In this document: piece by piece, positions 13,750 through 55,825 of the stretch
Numbering within the stretch: position 1 is the first letter of the stretch
Layout: the number at the start of each line of letters is the position of its first letter
NCBI RefSeq assembly: GCF_029227915.1
Contig: NC_079877.1
Location: 12,709,351 to 12,773,350, forward strand
Direction: 5' to 3'
Source: Hydractinia symbiolongicarpus
Lineage: Eukaryota > Cnidaria > Hydrozoa > Anthoathecata > Hydractiniidae
Length of the DNA stretch: 64,000 bases
The notes under the pieces: generated by a model
The model's database searches: none
Told to the model about the DNA's origin: nothing
The model's input: only the letters and a program-made list of their open reading frames with translations
Made by a program: the position numbers and the translations under genes

Positions 13750-14165
13750 GTGAGAATCTCTTTAATAATAGCCGTCGTGTGTCTGTCTGTGTGTCCGCGA
13801 AAACGTGTCCCGTACCGGAAACACGAATTTTTTAAAATCCCCATCAATACTAAATGTGATATATTTCTGTCCACTTTGTTGCAACGGGTTAATTTAAAGG
13901 ACGGGCGACCTCGTGGATTTTTCCACGGGCTAACGACTGGTCTCTTTAATAATAGCTATCGTCTGTCTGTTGGTTCGCGAGAAAAACGTTGTGCCACAGG
14001 AACACGATTTATGTGACATATAAAGGACGGGCGACCCTGTGGACTTATCACGGGCCACCGACTAGTCCACTTGCACAAAGTGGCACCGCAAGTAGAGGGA
14101 TGCACGTAATGCGGTATAAAAAGGACGGGGAACCTGTGGATTTTTCCGAAATCGTTTACTAAATT
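13750..14165. repeat. Interspersed hairpin repeat, tandem partial units (family also at 27058-27385)
   Basis: Three related units share CTCTTTAATAATAG, a TCTGTC-rich stretch, a CCGCGAAAA-like block, GGAAACACGA, AAAGGACGGGCGACC and a foldback core CGTGGATTTTTCCACG followed by GGGCTAACGACT. The same block order occurs at 27058-27385 in a POLE intron, so this is a dispersed, non-coding element family. Name and class unknown to me; no transposase or TIR seen. Confidence 0.8.
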
Positions 14166-14932
14166 CACCTAACTTCTGCATAACAAATAACAGTGAATTC
14201 TCCTAAGTGATACGCTACACCATATTCTAGAGTCACCTACGGGGTGAAAAATCATTGACGTCAGCACCTCGTTTTAAAGTTTTTGGCCTCAAAGTTTTAG
14301 GTGCACTGTAATAGCTTCATTAAATTAAATTAAAATAATGACGTTAAAGTAGTAATATTTATGCCGCGCCGTAACGTCAGTAAGATTAACAAATTAGATA
14401 TCACTTTTTCGGCTGCATCAAGGGAATATAAATACATCCACTTTGCCTCTCACAGAAAGACGGACACTCCGTATTAGTATAAGAAATCTACATTGTGAAT
14501 CAGAACGCGTTGTTTTCTGCGTGTGCAGTCTGTACTTACACTTGGTGCGTCAGTTCTTCTGTTTTATATCACTAAATACCCTACTTACTTGCTTTTAATA
14601 AAATTTTAAAAAGATAACTGATATAATTCTCGCCTTACGCAAAAATTAACACATTGAACAGATTATATTGTTTTGATTTACACAATTAATTCGTTTCTTC
14701 TCTGTGTGTCAGCCAAATGCAAAAGCTGCGTGACTTCATATTTTCGCTATGAAATGAACAATTTTTAGAATCTCTTTTACTGGCGTAATGATTTTGATTC
14801 ACCTACTAAAACGTTTTATTAGTAAGTTTTCTTCTTTCAGTTCTTAAGGAATGTTTGTAATAACCTTTTGTATTTCCACTGCCTTCCCAGGCGCGAGAAG
14901 GTATTGACGGAGGACTCTCAAAACAGTTTTCA
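14166..14932. other. 3' flank of the small minus-strand gene; nothing else seen
   Basis: No exon or recognised repeat. TTTATT at 14815-14820 is AATAAA on the minus strand, about 113 bases past the stop codon of the minus-strand gene, and is its likely polyA signal. Confidence 0.5.
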
Positions 14933-16020
14933 TTATATCTGTCTGTTGTGTAAATAGTGATAACTAGGATCTGACATCCTTGAACCTGTTGTCGTACTTC
15001 GTAAGTTTATGTGGGTAGATAAGCCTCCTTTCGGTTGGTCACACTTAGCCGCTATCAGTTTGCTACCAACTGTATGTGGCCGATGGTAGTTTCTCCGCTT
15101 ATGCCCCATCCCATCATCTAAAAACCAAAGAAAAAGTTATTAATGTGGTGGTTGTTTCACTACAGAATATCAAGTAGTAATAAAATAGTAATATTGAAAT
15201 AAATACCGTATAGTATCGCTTCTATTTCGTCTACTGCAGATGATGGAAGTACCACTGATCTATTAAAGTTGCAGACAGACGCATCTCCTAAAACAATCAG
15301 AGAAGGCTTAAAAACATTAATTACCAGGCTGAAATTATTATATCTGTAGAAAGTGATTGAAACTTGTTAGAAGGTCTAAACACGGACATTGACATAGTAG
15401 CTAAAGAAGGCGACATTAAAGTTGATTCGTTTAGATAAATAACAGTAATTCTTAGGATTATTTGTATGATATTTTGTATGATATTCTTAATTTTGGGTTA
15501 TAAAAATGTTATAAAAAGCGAGTAATCTTTGACAAAGCATCAAAGAATATTTTTAGCGAGAATGAGATGTAGCACGACTGTATTTCACTTCTAAAGGTAT
15601 ATTCGCGCTAATGTTATTTCGCGTAGCAGTTCTATTGGCCCAGGGATTGCATTTCCGCCAAAAAATTGTAATTTTAAACAAGGTTATACTAAACTATCAT
15701 GTTCAAGAAATGATAAACTTTCCACAGTAATAAGGTTATACTTACTTACCAGTTTTCCAATTAATACCAAGTGAGTTACTATCGTTAGTGAAATCTACTG
15801 ATCGTCGGTACTTGTCTCGTGAACGAACGCTATAAAAAAAGTCATGCAACCGATGTACCAAAATCTTTGTTGACAGGCTCGCTTCAAACGTAAACAACTC
15901 CTAGCTTGTATTATATTTACCTCACATTTTTTCTTGAAAATCTTACTTGGCAAGGTTTTACAAATAAACCGTGATTTTGCTTGCACTGAAAGTATCGTCT
16001 GTTATGAACCATTCCATCAT
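14933..16020 (-). CDS. Unrecognised 107-residue protein, three exons, divergent from EFHC2
   Basis: Read on the minus strand. Exon 1 is 16020-15962 (start ATGATG, ends TT|gtaaaacc). Exon 2 is 15829-15750, bounded by ctttttttatag and gtaagtaag. Exon 3 is 15117-14933 (acceptor ggtttttag, stop TAA). All phases agree and give 324 nt, 108 codons. The protein starts MMEWFITDDTFSAS. Its middle and C-terminus are rich in basic residues, His, Ser and Thr (for example GHKRRNYHRPHTVGSK and SDPSYHYLHNRQI). No signal peptide, membrane segment or known domain is visible. The start codon is about 630 bp from that of EFHC2 in a head-to-head arrangement, which suggests a shared promoter; a ciliary role by association is only a guess. 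The donor of exon 1 (gtaaaa) is the weakest point. Confidence 0.55.
15680..15742. mobile_element. 41-bp Penelope-element tip flanked by 11-bp direct repeats
   Basis: The 41 bases at 15691-15731 match the outer end of the Penelope element found at 37324-38349 (AAACTATCATG, then AAGAAATGATAAACTTT, then CACAGTAAT). They are flanked on both sides by AAGGTTATACT (15680-15690 and 15732-15742), which looks like a target-site duplication. The insertion lies in intron 2 of the small minus-strand gene, its proximal repeat ending 7 bases from that intron's donor. Confidence 0.75.
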
Positions 16021-16647
16021 GGCGTCCCTCTATATTGTGAAAATATAGTTTAAAAGAGTTGTAAGCTAATTAAAAAAATAACTTCTAGCATTATAAACTA
16101 TAAACTCCTAATACCAGGCAAAAATAACTCTAAACCAATCCAATCTCCTTTTCGACCAGAGATGGTTCCTTTCCATTTAACTTTTCCTGAGCATAATTCA
16201 CCAGTTATTCTAATTATTTCGACGGAGGCACCAATATGAATATTATTGTACAGCACCATAACAAACCACACAGGCTGCCCTTTTTAATTTCGAATGTTTA
16301 CATTCTCGTCTACCATTATGGATAAACAAGTATCAGTTGCGTTGTTATGATTAATTTTCTTATGAGTTGTCAGGGGGTAACGTTGAGTTGATAGTATAAC
16401 AGTATAGCACTTTAACAACAAAAAGAGATAAATTAGATTAATAACCACAATAGATAGCTATTTTTGTATCTTCTAAAATAAATTTGTGTTCAACACGGCA
16501 AGACTTACTCGGATTTTATGCTAATAATCTGATTCACACACCCTGTATACCACTCATAGCAACGGATGGCATAAAAATGGTAGAAAACAGAGTCAAAAGA
16601 ACAAACAAATGGTCCTGAGCACATCCAAAAGACGCTTTTCCTAGAAC
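16021..16647. promoter_or_regulatory. Putative bidirectional promoter between the 107-residue gene and EFHC2
   Basis: The 627 bp between two divergent start codons contains no exon or repeat I recognise. Both 5' UTRs and both promoters should lie here if neither gene has an upstream non-coding exon. No TATA box or named factor site is claimed. Confidence 0.4.
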
Positions 16648-19600
16648 ATGGCGTTACCATTGCTTCCAGGGCTATCATTTGATAGAAAGGTAATTTAAAA
16701 TTTGATTTATTTTTGCTGTTGACTATGTTTCACTTTATATTTTTCTTTGGCTGGCTACCTAATCTGCCAATTGGTGACAAACATTGATATATGCATGCAT
16801 ATTCTGAAATGTAGGACAGCATAATATTCTGGATAATTAATTTTGTTGTTGTTGTACAACAACCACATTTGATCCAAATTTACAATTATATATTCAAGCT
16901 TTAGAATAAGGCCATTAAAATATGATTTTAAAGGTGAAATTTGAGTGAAGGAATCGGTAAATTTGTGAACCAATTGAATAATAAAATCTTTGCTTTTTTT
17001 ATCAGCATGGTATCTCTGCACATTATGGAACAAAGTGTATTATTTCCTCTTAAATGTGTTCTGTACATAGTGGAAACTGCACTGGTTCATTTGTAACTTA
17101 ATCAAAAATATTTTCCCATTTTTCACTGAGAGGGTGCCGATAAGCTGCAAACGCCTCCATTTATATATAAGAGCGAGTTCGGGCAACTTTTTGAATTAAA
17201 TTGGTGATTGTCCTCCAAAACTGTCCACACTTTCCCAAACTCGCCCGAAACAATTCTTGTAACATACCATGTGGACAATAGTGTTGGAAGAAGGCGCTTG
17301 AAGAGAAAGGAGTTAATAAAGTTTATATATACACATATAAGTTATTTATCAAGTAATTCTTATCAAAAACAATCAAAAACAGTTCAAGAACTTTGCTACC
17401 ACATAGTAAGTTTTTTGAAACATTAGTGTCTTTTTTTCAGTCATTGTTCAGGTCCATGCAGGTTTTTCCAGGCGAATACTTGATTTTTTTTCCAAAACTG
17501 CGAACTTGCCCAAAAGCATTCGCATTTTTTACGGCGTATGCAGCTTATCGACACCCTTGTTTCACACTTGGCATACAGGGCTTTGTGAATTTATATTTTA
17601 TGCAAACAAGGGTTTGTGCAAGCTACAAAAATCTAAACTGAAATTCCCTTATATCAAGTCTGTCTTTATTACATTCTGCGAAGTTTTTCTTGGTCTACTT
17701 CTGGGCTTTGCCCTAGGAACTATCAAGTCTCTACATTATTATATTATTAAACGGTCAAGATCTTCTTGCTTCGCTGCCCATGTCTCACTACAGTACATTT
17801 CTTAAAGAGGCCTTATACAACCTACCTTTTACCTCAATTGACAAGACTCTGCTAGTCAACAGAGGAAGTAACTATCTGAACTTTTTCCATGTAGAACCTA
17901 TCCCACAAGTATTACTTCTTCCAAAAACCCCTTCACTTCCCAACATATCACCCAAAAAGCAGAAATTCCCAACTAAACAAGCCAATGTTGTACATCATTA
18001 AAGCTGGTATGACTTTATTGTGTAATCATTGTGTATTGTGCATGCAAATGGTTTCGGCATTTTTTTTTAGCTCTTTATTTTTACCTGCTTCTTTCTTAAT
18101 ATACTTTCGGATTCTTGAATGTGTAACTATTGGTAGACTTCGCAAAGTTATGGCGAAATTCGAGAAAATTTCCTCTCGTAAAAAATTGTTCTTGCGAAAA
18201 TTTCTTCCCCCAAGGTAAATAAATATTAACCTTTGTAAATAAAGTCAGGGAAAACTAGGATCCCACAATTACACCGTATTTGACCTGAGAAATTAGAAGC
18301 AGGTCTTTTGTTAGCGCTTCATGTCGTTGGACAATAAGTTTGGTATGGTTCTGTATAATGCCCCCTATGGAACAACTATCCATACCAAACAGGGCATTGA
18401 TTCAAAAAAGAAATAAAGTATTGAGAACGTATTATAAGGACCAGCAAATCTGTAGATATAAACCTTTTTTAAGGACTAACTAAGACTGATAAAAAGTAAC
18501 AAATCAAAAATCAGAAATGCTCTTATGACTGCTCTTATAATCTCCCAAACCAGTTTTGGAAGCATATGATGGCAAAAGGATATTTTAGGGAGCTTAAATG
18601 ATTTTCATAGTTGTATAGCCCTCTGAACAATATATTTAAAATAACTTTTTAAATTTGAATTACTTTTGAAGAGTCATATTAAAACTATATTAAAAGGGTG
18701 ATTATTTCAAAAGGGAATTTGACTTGTACTAAATTCAAAGTTGTAATAAAAACAAACAGCATTTTAATATAGTTAAACTGTAACAACAGCAACAATTTCT
18801 CCCTAGGGATGCCATCCTAAGTAAAATCGCTATTATGGCTTTAATATATAAAAATATATAAAAAGTTTTAACTCTGGCCATTTTACATCCTATTTACCAG
18901 GGTGATTTTTCCATATATGAGCCACAGAAACAATTGAAAGAACTTACCTTATGCCTTATATGCCTAATAATTATAGGTTACAAAAGTGTAAAATAAATGA
19001 AAATTGACATCATTTTTAAACCATGTGACTAAAAATTTATCTTTTTAACTTCAAAAATTCCTCTTTTTCAACAAAGCAAAAACATTTAGCAAGTTACCAA
19101 TCGCTAATTTAATTCATAACGGGGTTATGGCCTCTAGGTTCATAAGGTATTCACGAAGTTAATGATTTCTTCCGTTGATTTTAATATCCCCTTTTTAGAT
19201 TTTTTGCTGTCTTCTCTCTGTTTTTTTGATAACGGAATACGGAAATGAAATACAGTCTTTTGCAGCGACACGCAAATTTTATTTATTTTTAATTGCTTAA
19301 AAGTATAATGTTATTGTTCCATTTCGTCGTCAGTCCGTTTAATCGGAACCACCTGCTGTGTACACATTCAAATCACTGGCAAGGCAAACCGGTTTGTTTC
19401 CTATCTTGCTCTTTTATTAATTTTTAACTTTCTTTAGCTTGGTAAAGATAGATTCCACAAATCGCAATGTTTTGATTACAGAAATGATGTTGCAGTCCAT
19501 GTTGGAGAATTCAAATCTGGAATCGGTGAGTAATGAAATTTGGTATTCGGCTATAAACATACATCTCTCTTTTCTATTTCATGACTCTCTCATATTTCTA

Positions 19601-22600
19601 TCGCAGGAGGTGATCCTATGCCAGGTGGTAAATCAAAACCCAGACATAGTGCTTACCCAAAAGGGAGTGGAAAACAGGCTCCCGCTTGGGTTGCATTTGA
19701 CAGACAAGTGCTTTGTTTCGACGCATACTTTCAAGAATCAGTACACGAGAAACGCGAAGAGCAACATCGAATCAGAAAATGTAAAATCTATTTTTATCTT
19801 GAAGATGACAGCATTCAAGTGATTGAGAGAAAAGTAGAAAACAGCGGAATTCCTCAAGGAACTTTAATAAGGAGGCATAGAATTCCTTTACCTGCGCCGA
19901 ATGACGAAGAGTATTATACTGTGGAACATTTTAATATTGGAAAGCAGTTGACCATATACTCCAGATCGTTTCATATAACAGTAAGTTATATTTATATATT
20001 ATGCAGATAAAATTCTGCTTTGTTGCTTTTTAAACTGCATTGTATATTTATCTTTATTTTTGTAGGGATGTGATAATTTTACGAATAACTTTTTACGTAA
20101 ACTTGGTCTTCGCCTAAACCAACCCGATGCAACTCCACATGACCCTTACACAAAATACAGGCAAGAACTCACGGAAAGCATGCAGCCATTACGACCGTAT
20201 GAGAAGGAGGACACATTGAGACAATTTTTAGAGAACGACAGGAGAGTGTTGCGCTTTTACTGTTTTTGGGATGACACCGATTCTATGTTTGGTGATCCTC
20301 GCGAATGCGTGCTGCATTATTTTCTCGCCGACAACACTGTCGAGATCCGGGAAATCATTCCACCCAACGCTGGACGAGATGCAGTACCCTTGTTTTTGAG
20401 AAGACAAAAACTGCCCAAGGTAACTTTTGCTAGACAAATGTGATTTTTGTCTGTCCATATAGTCAGAATACGCCTAAGCATACGATAAACGCATGAGCGG
20501 TTTATCGATAATTTATATAAAAGATGCGATGAAAAGTCTTTTGATACTGCCCCTACTAAACTTTCTTTGGATTTTTACAGGCGTATAAGCGCACACTTTC
20601 GAAATTCAATGATTGTAAATTTTTTTCAACTGCTTTTTTTTTAATGCTTAAATCAGTCAGACAGATCATTGTTTTATTTGTTGAAGAAATGAAGGATATC
20701 CCTTTTTAAACATCCATCTTTATTCTGGTTAGCCATTCGCCAAAATAATTACGCCTGAAATATTTGCCCTGCAACTTTTTTAAATTTTGCTTCTTCAAAG
20801 TAAACTGTCTTCCTGTAGGAACCAATCGATATGCTGCAACCTGGACAAATCACCAAAAGAACTGTTCTAAATGTTTTTGGGCCGACAGGTCACGGAGGTC
20901 GATACATACTGGATAGTTTAAAAACTGGAGCCGTGTACACAGACTACTATCATGATTCTGACCTGATGATCGGAACAGTATTGAATGTATGGGGAAGAAA
21001 GTTTCAAATCTGCGGTTGCGATGAATTTACACAAGAATACTACAAAACCAAATATGGAATAGGTTCGGATTTTGTCCTTTTTTAAAAAGCTCTTACAATA
21101 CGGTTTCCATATTTCTTTTCCTAATGCTCAATTCTCTCTCACATTTAACTTCTATATTTAAATATCGTGCTAATATGTATTATTTTTTATAGATGATTTC
21201 AAGCCAATAGACTACAGATCAGAAAGCAACAAAAAGAAAACACGAGAAATCCCACCGTACAACGGTTTTGGATCTGAAGAAGATTCTCTATGCAACTGCT
21301 TGAGTTTAATTCCTAAGCCACCAAAACAAGATTTCATTAAATTTATGGAGAAGGATAGGTTCGTTGTTATTTACTTTATCACTTTCTTGAAGAAAATTAA
21401 TGGGCGCGTCTGTCCCCTGCTTATAAATTGTGTCGCTATTTTTGTTATTTCTATAGCTCATTGATTACGAAAATTCGATCCCCGCCCATGCACAATGCGT
21501 TTAGGGGGAAATTTTTTTAATACTCTTTTACGTGTTCCCAGCTTTTCGCTAAAAGACATAAATGCTGCAAAATGCAACCAGCTTACACTTAGGATGTCAT
21601 TCTTCATCTCAAGACTGATGTTAAACACTTCTTCTCCATTTATTTTAAATACGTTTATTATTTACATTCGCTCAACGTTTTAGACATGGTCTAGAAAGCA
21701 ACGTGTTGCGATTCGTCGCGAAAATGGATACCCAACGACCTATTGAGGTTGATCGCAGGTTCACAATTTCCTATTTTCTTTCCGATGATACTGTTCTCGT
21801 GTTTGAACCTCCGCAACGCAATTCTGGCATTATCGGCGGGAAATTTCTTGAAAGAGGACGAGTTAAAAAACCTGACGGTGAAAATTATTATACGGCTAAG
21901 GTAAATAAAAGTTGGGCATGGTTGTTATCGAATTTTTCCCGGTATTGCATCATCACCTATGATTATTTTGTTATTTAGGACTTGTATATTGGGAACAATG
22001 TTGTTTTCTGCAAACATCCTTTCATTTTGATTGACGCAGATGAGTATGCTGTCAATTACATGGAACAACACGCTGAAGAGTTTCCGCAGGCTAATATTAA
22101 CGTAATCATGCCGAAACTACGCAAAATATTTGATGAAAACTTTAGCGAGATAAAAATGATGTTCGAAAGTGGAGATCGCAAGAAAACCGGAAAAATAACT
22201 TTTGAGGCGTTCAAGTAGGTTTCGTGTCTTCACAATTTTAGAATAACTACTGCGTGCTATATATCTTACAAATTTTACTCCTTCCATAAAATCTATGAAT
22301 ACAACTGGTTAAAAAATGCTTTTTAGTACGCTGTTACATGAACTTTACGTTTTGTTACAGATCAATCTTACAGCAAATTGGTCGCAGTGATGTCTCTGCT
22401 CACGAAATTTTAACAACAGCCAGATATTTTAGCAGTGACCAGGTGAGAGTTGAAACTTTCTTATTTACCAACCATCGAGGAATAGTTGTTGCTTTTTGTC
22501 GAACAATCTTTTGCGAAAACTTTTTATTTTACAGGCAAATGAAAACAACTTGGTCGTGCTTATTGCTGCAGTTCAGGAACAACTTCGCAAAGTGAACTAC

Positions 22601-23397
22601 GAAAATTTTTCGCTGATGCATGATGCGTGTGTCTATCAGGACGAGAAACGCACTGGACTCATTTCCACGTCAGAATTGCGTAACATTTGCAAATCTTTTA
22701 AACTTCCTGTTCAAGATCAGCTTCTGCAGTCACTTATTCAAAAAGTTAACACCAACGAAGACGGCTGCACCGACTATAGGCAATTCATTAACTTTTTAAA
22801 TTGGAGAGATATGCCAGGTAAGAACTAGTAAGGATACCTAACAAAATTTTCCTACCACTGAAAAATTGGAATGGTTCAGTTAGAAGTACTGACCGCGCTT
22901 TTTATTTGGTTTCTTTTATTGTTCTTTGCTCACGTGGTCGTAATGGGGGAAATCCTTTCATGCTTGATCAAGAATGGTCGCACTCACTCGAATAAACATG
23001 ATTCATACCCCGTTTATTTCAGAAAGTGAGATGTGAATATGCTTGCTTTATTATCATTGGTTAATTTCAATTCAGGGTTCTTTGTTTATTGGTGGATTTT
23101 AATTAGGGATTTACTCCTGTTTGCGTCTAAACTTTCGTACGAGAGAAACTTGTTCGTTCACAAAATTACTCTAAATCCTGGGATATAAGGTTACGGTGGA
23201 AAAAAAATAAACGTAGAAACCACCAAGCCCTTCTTTGTTTATATCGGAATTTATGTATTTTGCCTTTAGTGACGTCACAGAAATACGTATCAAATCTCGC
23301 TTCTGGTGTTGAGCCACATGCAAGAGTTGGTCCATACGAAAATTTGAATAACATCTCCTACAAGAATGTATTAGAAGCCCTGGGCTACAAAGACTAA
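16648..23397 (+). CDS. EFHC2: EFHC2, EF-hand domain-containing family member C2 (axonemal DM10 protein)
   Basis: Eleven coding exons, 737 residues, close to the roughly 749 of human EFHC2. Family role: microtubule-inner protein of ciliary doublet microtubules. The start MALPLLPGLSFDRK in the first exon and FHKSQ in the second match the EFHC2 N-terminus. DM10 domain 1 is about residues 65-180 (AWVAFDRQVLCFDAYF to CDNFTNNFLRKLG). DM10 domain 2 is about 215-365 (LRFYCFWDDTDSMFGD to CDEFTQEYYKTKYG). DM10 domain 3 is about 430-520 (VLRFVAKMD to DADEYAVNYMEQ). EF-hand-like helices follow at about 555-690, with loops around DRKKTGKITFEAF and NTNEDGCTDYRQF. GGDPMPGGKSKP and YNGFGSEEDSLCNC favour EFHC2 over its paralogue EFHC1. 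Intron 1 is 2.7 kb and holds two mobile elements. Stop is TAA at 23395-23397. Confidence 0.95.
17130..17558. mobile_element. TIR element (MITE-like), copy 1
   Basis: Starts GAGGGTGCCGATAAGC and ends with the near reverse complement GCTTATCGACACCCTT; the inverted ends extend to about 27 bp with mismatches. There is no coding capacity. A second copy lies at 59888-60468 and shares the ends and internal blocks such as CTTGTAACATACCAT and GGAAGAAGGCGCTTGAAGA. It sits in EFHC2 intron 1. Target-site duplication unclear. Confidence 0.8.
17640..17965 (-). pseudogene. Non-LTR retrotransposon reverse-transcriptase fragment
   Basis: Reverse complement of the same 3' reverse-transcriptase region seen at 57286-57732, with a central deletion: TCTTGACCGTTTAAT joins directly to sequence near TAGAGACTTGATAG. 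Stops and gaps make it non-functional. It lies in EFHC2 intron 1. Confidence 0.8.
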
Positions 23398-24459
23398 TAT
23401 AAATATTTTTACTTTTAAAAATTGTATATATTTGATTTTTCTTCTGTATATTCTTCTATTTCTAATTACTAAGTGCGCAAAATGTCGTTTTTGTACAATC
23501 TTCAGCTAACGCAACAGTGACAATCGAATTTTAATGTAAATATTCTGCGTGTTACCAACAACAGATATAACATGAAAGAATTTTTCTTGCGTACCTTTCG
23601 TATTGACGAGAATAAGTTTGTTTGAAAAACGCAAAAAATCGAGGTTGAAAGTTGCTTTTTACATGAAAGTCTTACATGAACAGTCGCAAAACCAAGGGTA
23701 TAATTACAAAGGCTAAGGTGAGACAGTGTAACAGCTGAGCTATATGCTTAAAAAATTCCGATATGCTTGTAAGCAATATGCATGCACTCGAAAAAATTGG
23801 AATTATTATGCGCAACTTCTCGCTGCTGTAGTATTAAATGTGCGAATAAAATTCTTTTTGGTCCCATTTTGGGAACGGGGTGGGTTTGGGCTGATCACGA
23901 TTTGACAGTTTTCAGGGGTTCCAAGATCATGTGGACATCCTGTTTTCTGTGCAGGGTTTGAAAGAAAAAACAAGCAAGCTTATTGTGCTTATTTTTTATA
24001 GTATATTTATACAAGTATTAAAATTTGTCACAAATGTGCATATCCAATAACAATTTTCCTTTCCGCCAGCGAAATTTGCCAAGCAGAATAAAAATGATGC
24101 TCCTCGGTATGCTCAAATATTTTACGGGGTAAAAATTTAACTACCTTTAAGGAAATTAATTTTCGCGAATGTTTTTGATTTCTTAAATTTCGCGGGAAAA
24201 CTTAAAAAATGGAGACTAAGTTACCAAAAGCAATTGTGAGAAGGTATAAGTGAGGCAAATGTGATTTGATACAGAAAATAACAAATGAATAAATTAAAAT
24301 TTTTCGCGGTAAATTATTTTCTCAAATTAGTTAAAGTTCAGAAATTTCGCAAAAATTCATTCCTTGAGGTAGTGGATAAATCCTTTCAGAAGTTAATTTT
24401 ACATAAAATTTTTCTACATGGGTAATAAAGTTCGTATAGTACACGAGTCGCTTCACAAG
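23398..24459. other. Convergent 3' region between EFHC2 and POLE
   Basis: Contains both 3' UTRs and no exon. No strong AATAAA directly follows EFHC2. Around 24120-24350 there are repeated TTTCGCG / CGCGAAA words in AT-rich sequence, like those at 9400-9545 and 31450-31820, suggesting worn copies of a common repeat. Confidence 0.5.
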
Positions 24460-54278
<29,819 letters not shown>

Positions 54279-54354
54279 ATTAAAAGCTTGCAAAACTCAA
54301 ACATTAAATTTGCTTGTTGATATCTATGTGATAGCAGAAAAACAAAACATACTT

Positions 54355-54403
54355 ACTCTAAAGTGGTGTAACATGCAATAACTATGTTACACCACTTTAG
54401 AGT
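54355..54403. promoter_or_regulatory. Perfect 20-bp inverted repeat just upstream of the POLE start codon
   Basis: The arm at 54355-54374 (ACTCTAAAGTGGTGTAACAT) is exactly complementary to 54384-54403, with a 9-base spacer. It begins 77 bases upstream of the POLE ATG, so it could lie in the 5' UTR as an RNA stem-loop or act as DNA. It could also be a small foldback insertion. Confidence 0.75.
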
Positions 54404-55825
54404 CATAGGAAATCTTAAATAGGGGCCTTCTGGCAATCTCGGAATTGTTCCTGGCCACAAAAGTCACAAAAAAAATACATGAGACACACAATTGTTTACA
54501 TAAGCAATATTTTTAATTTATATACTCTGCATGTGTGAAAATATTTATAAATCCTTCGTTAAAAACCTGATATATAAATTTTATTTTATAAATGGAACAA
54601 TGTTTGGTTGACTTTTTAAAAATCTTATTTTTAATCTTTACTTGCGCTTGATATAACACTTGTGTAATATATCATTACATACGCATAATATTTCAAAATT
54701 CAATTATTAGAGACTACTTACTATCACAACAGTATAGGGTGTTCAAACAAACATATTCCCTCATACTTTATTGCATGTAGACAAGTAAGATACAACAAGA
54801 AGAAATTTAATAATCGCAATGGAGGAGGGTGTTTTGATAGGTATATGTTCTGCCTTGATTTTTTAAAACATATATAAAACATATTTTATGCACTAATATA
54901 CTATACACATAAAATTGTTAAATAAAAAAACATGTGCGTTTTAGGCTAAACAGATCATGACATAGTATTAGAACACGCACTAAAATATTTTCCACATAGA
55001 CTTATTGGTTTAAGGATACAGTAGACCCTTTTGACATATGTTCTGTATATTCAAAATATCTCCTTAACATATCCCTTTTTTAAAAACATTTTTATATATT
55101 ATAAAACATTGATAAATTCCCTACGAGTATATAAGAAAATAAATTCATGAAAAAAACTGAAATGGAGAAAAAACTTCCAAACAAAAAACGCCCCCCTTTG
55201 TTAAAGCTTTGGTAACTCCCCTTTTTTTTCGTTTAAAAATACATCATTGTATGATAATAATTGCTCTTATTCAGCTCTACAATATCTCACTACATCTTTT
55301 CAAAAAAAATATTCGTTCTCAAGTTATCTTGCATTTTGTCTAAAATACAGGCCTTGTCATGAGAGGCATGCCTGAAAGAAACGACTAAGGCTTGAGCTCA
55401 CGCATAAAATCGAATAAAATTTAAGTGATTTACAGTACCGCTTAAATGCAACTTTACAGTACGCGATTTTTACGACGTTGTGTGACGATCATATGTCTAC
55501 ATAAGGAACCTTCGCATATCTCTATTTACACATGAACTTATTGCTTTCTATAGTTAACATTGTGTGTGAGATTTGATGAATCCTTTTGTTCTTACATGTA
55601 ACATGCATGCTATTGTTTAAAAGTGTTAACAATCAGGAAAGCTATTAAAAGATACATATTTTTTAAAAAATGAACAACCACGCGTTAAGTGTTAAAAATT
55701 TTATGTTTAATGTAAAATCATGTTTATGCGAAGAATGTAAAATCAAAGCAATCACACAAAACTTTTTATAATAGCTTCATTGTATCTTGCAGATTGCTAC
55801 CTGTTTTTTATTTCTATTTCAAGAA
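54404..55825. other. POLE 5' flank; no further gene seen
   Basis: AT-rich sequence with no exon, RNA gene or recognised repeat. The POLE promoter presumably lies in the portion nearest 54404. Confidence 0.45.

Larger units (their letters stand above)
16648..23397 (+). other. EFHC2: EFHC2 exon map
   Basis: Coding exons: 16648-16689, 19438-19525, 19607-19980, 20066-20419, 20819-21062, 21193-21358, 21684-21900, 21979-22214, 22361-22442, 22535-22817, 23270-23397; total 2214 nt. Phases agree at every junction. The donors at 21063 and 21359 (gttcg) are unusual after GT but are needed for frame and family match. Confidence 0.9.

Noticed and set aside
13956-14168. Open frames inside the hairpin repeat, both strands
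   Set aside because: They lie entirely in a dispersed non-coding repeat with tandem partial units.
18338-18390. Inverted repeat GTTTGGTATGG ... CCATACCAAAC
   Set aside because: Only 11 bp arms in an intron, with no other support; too weak to call an element or RNA.
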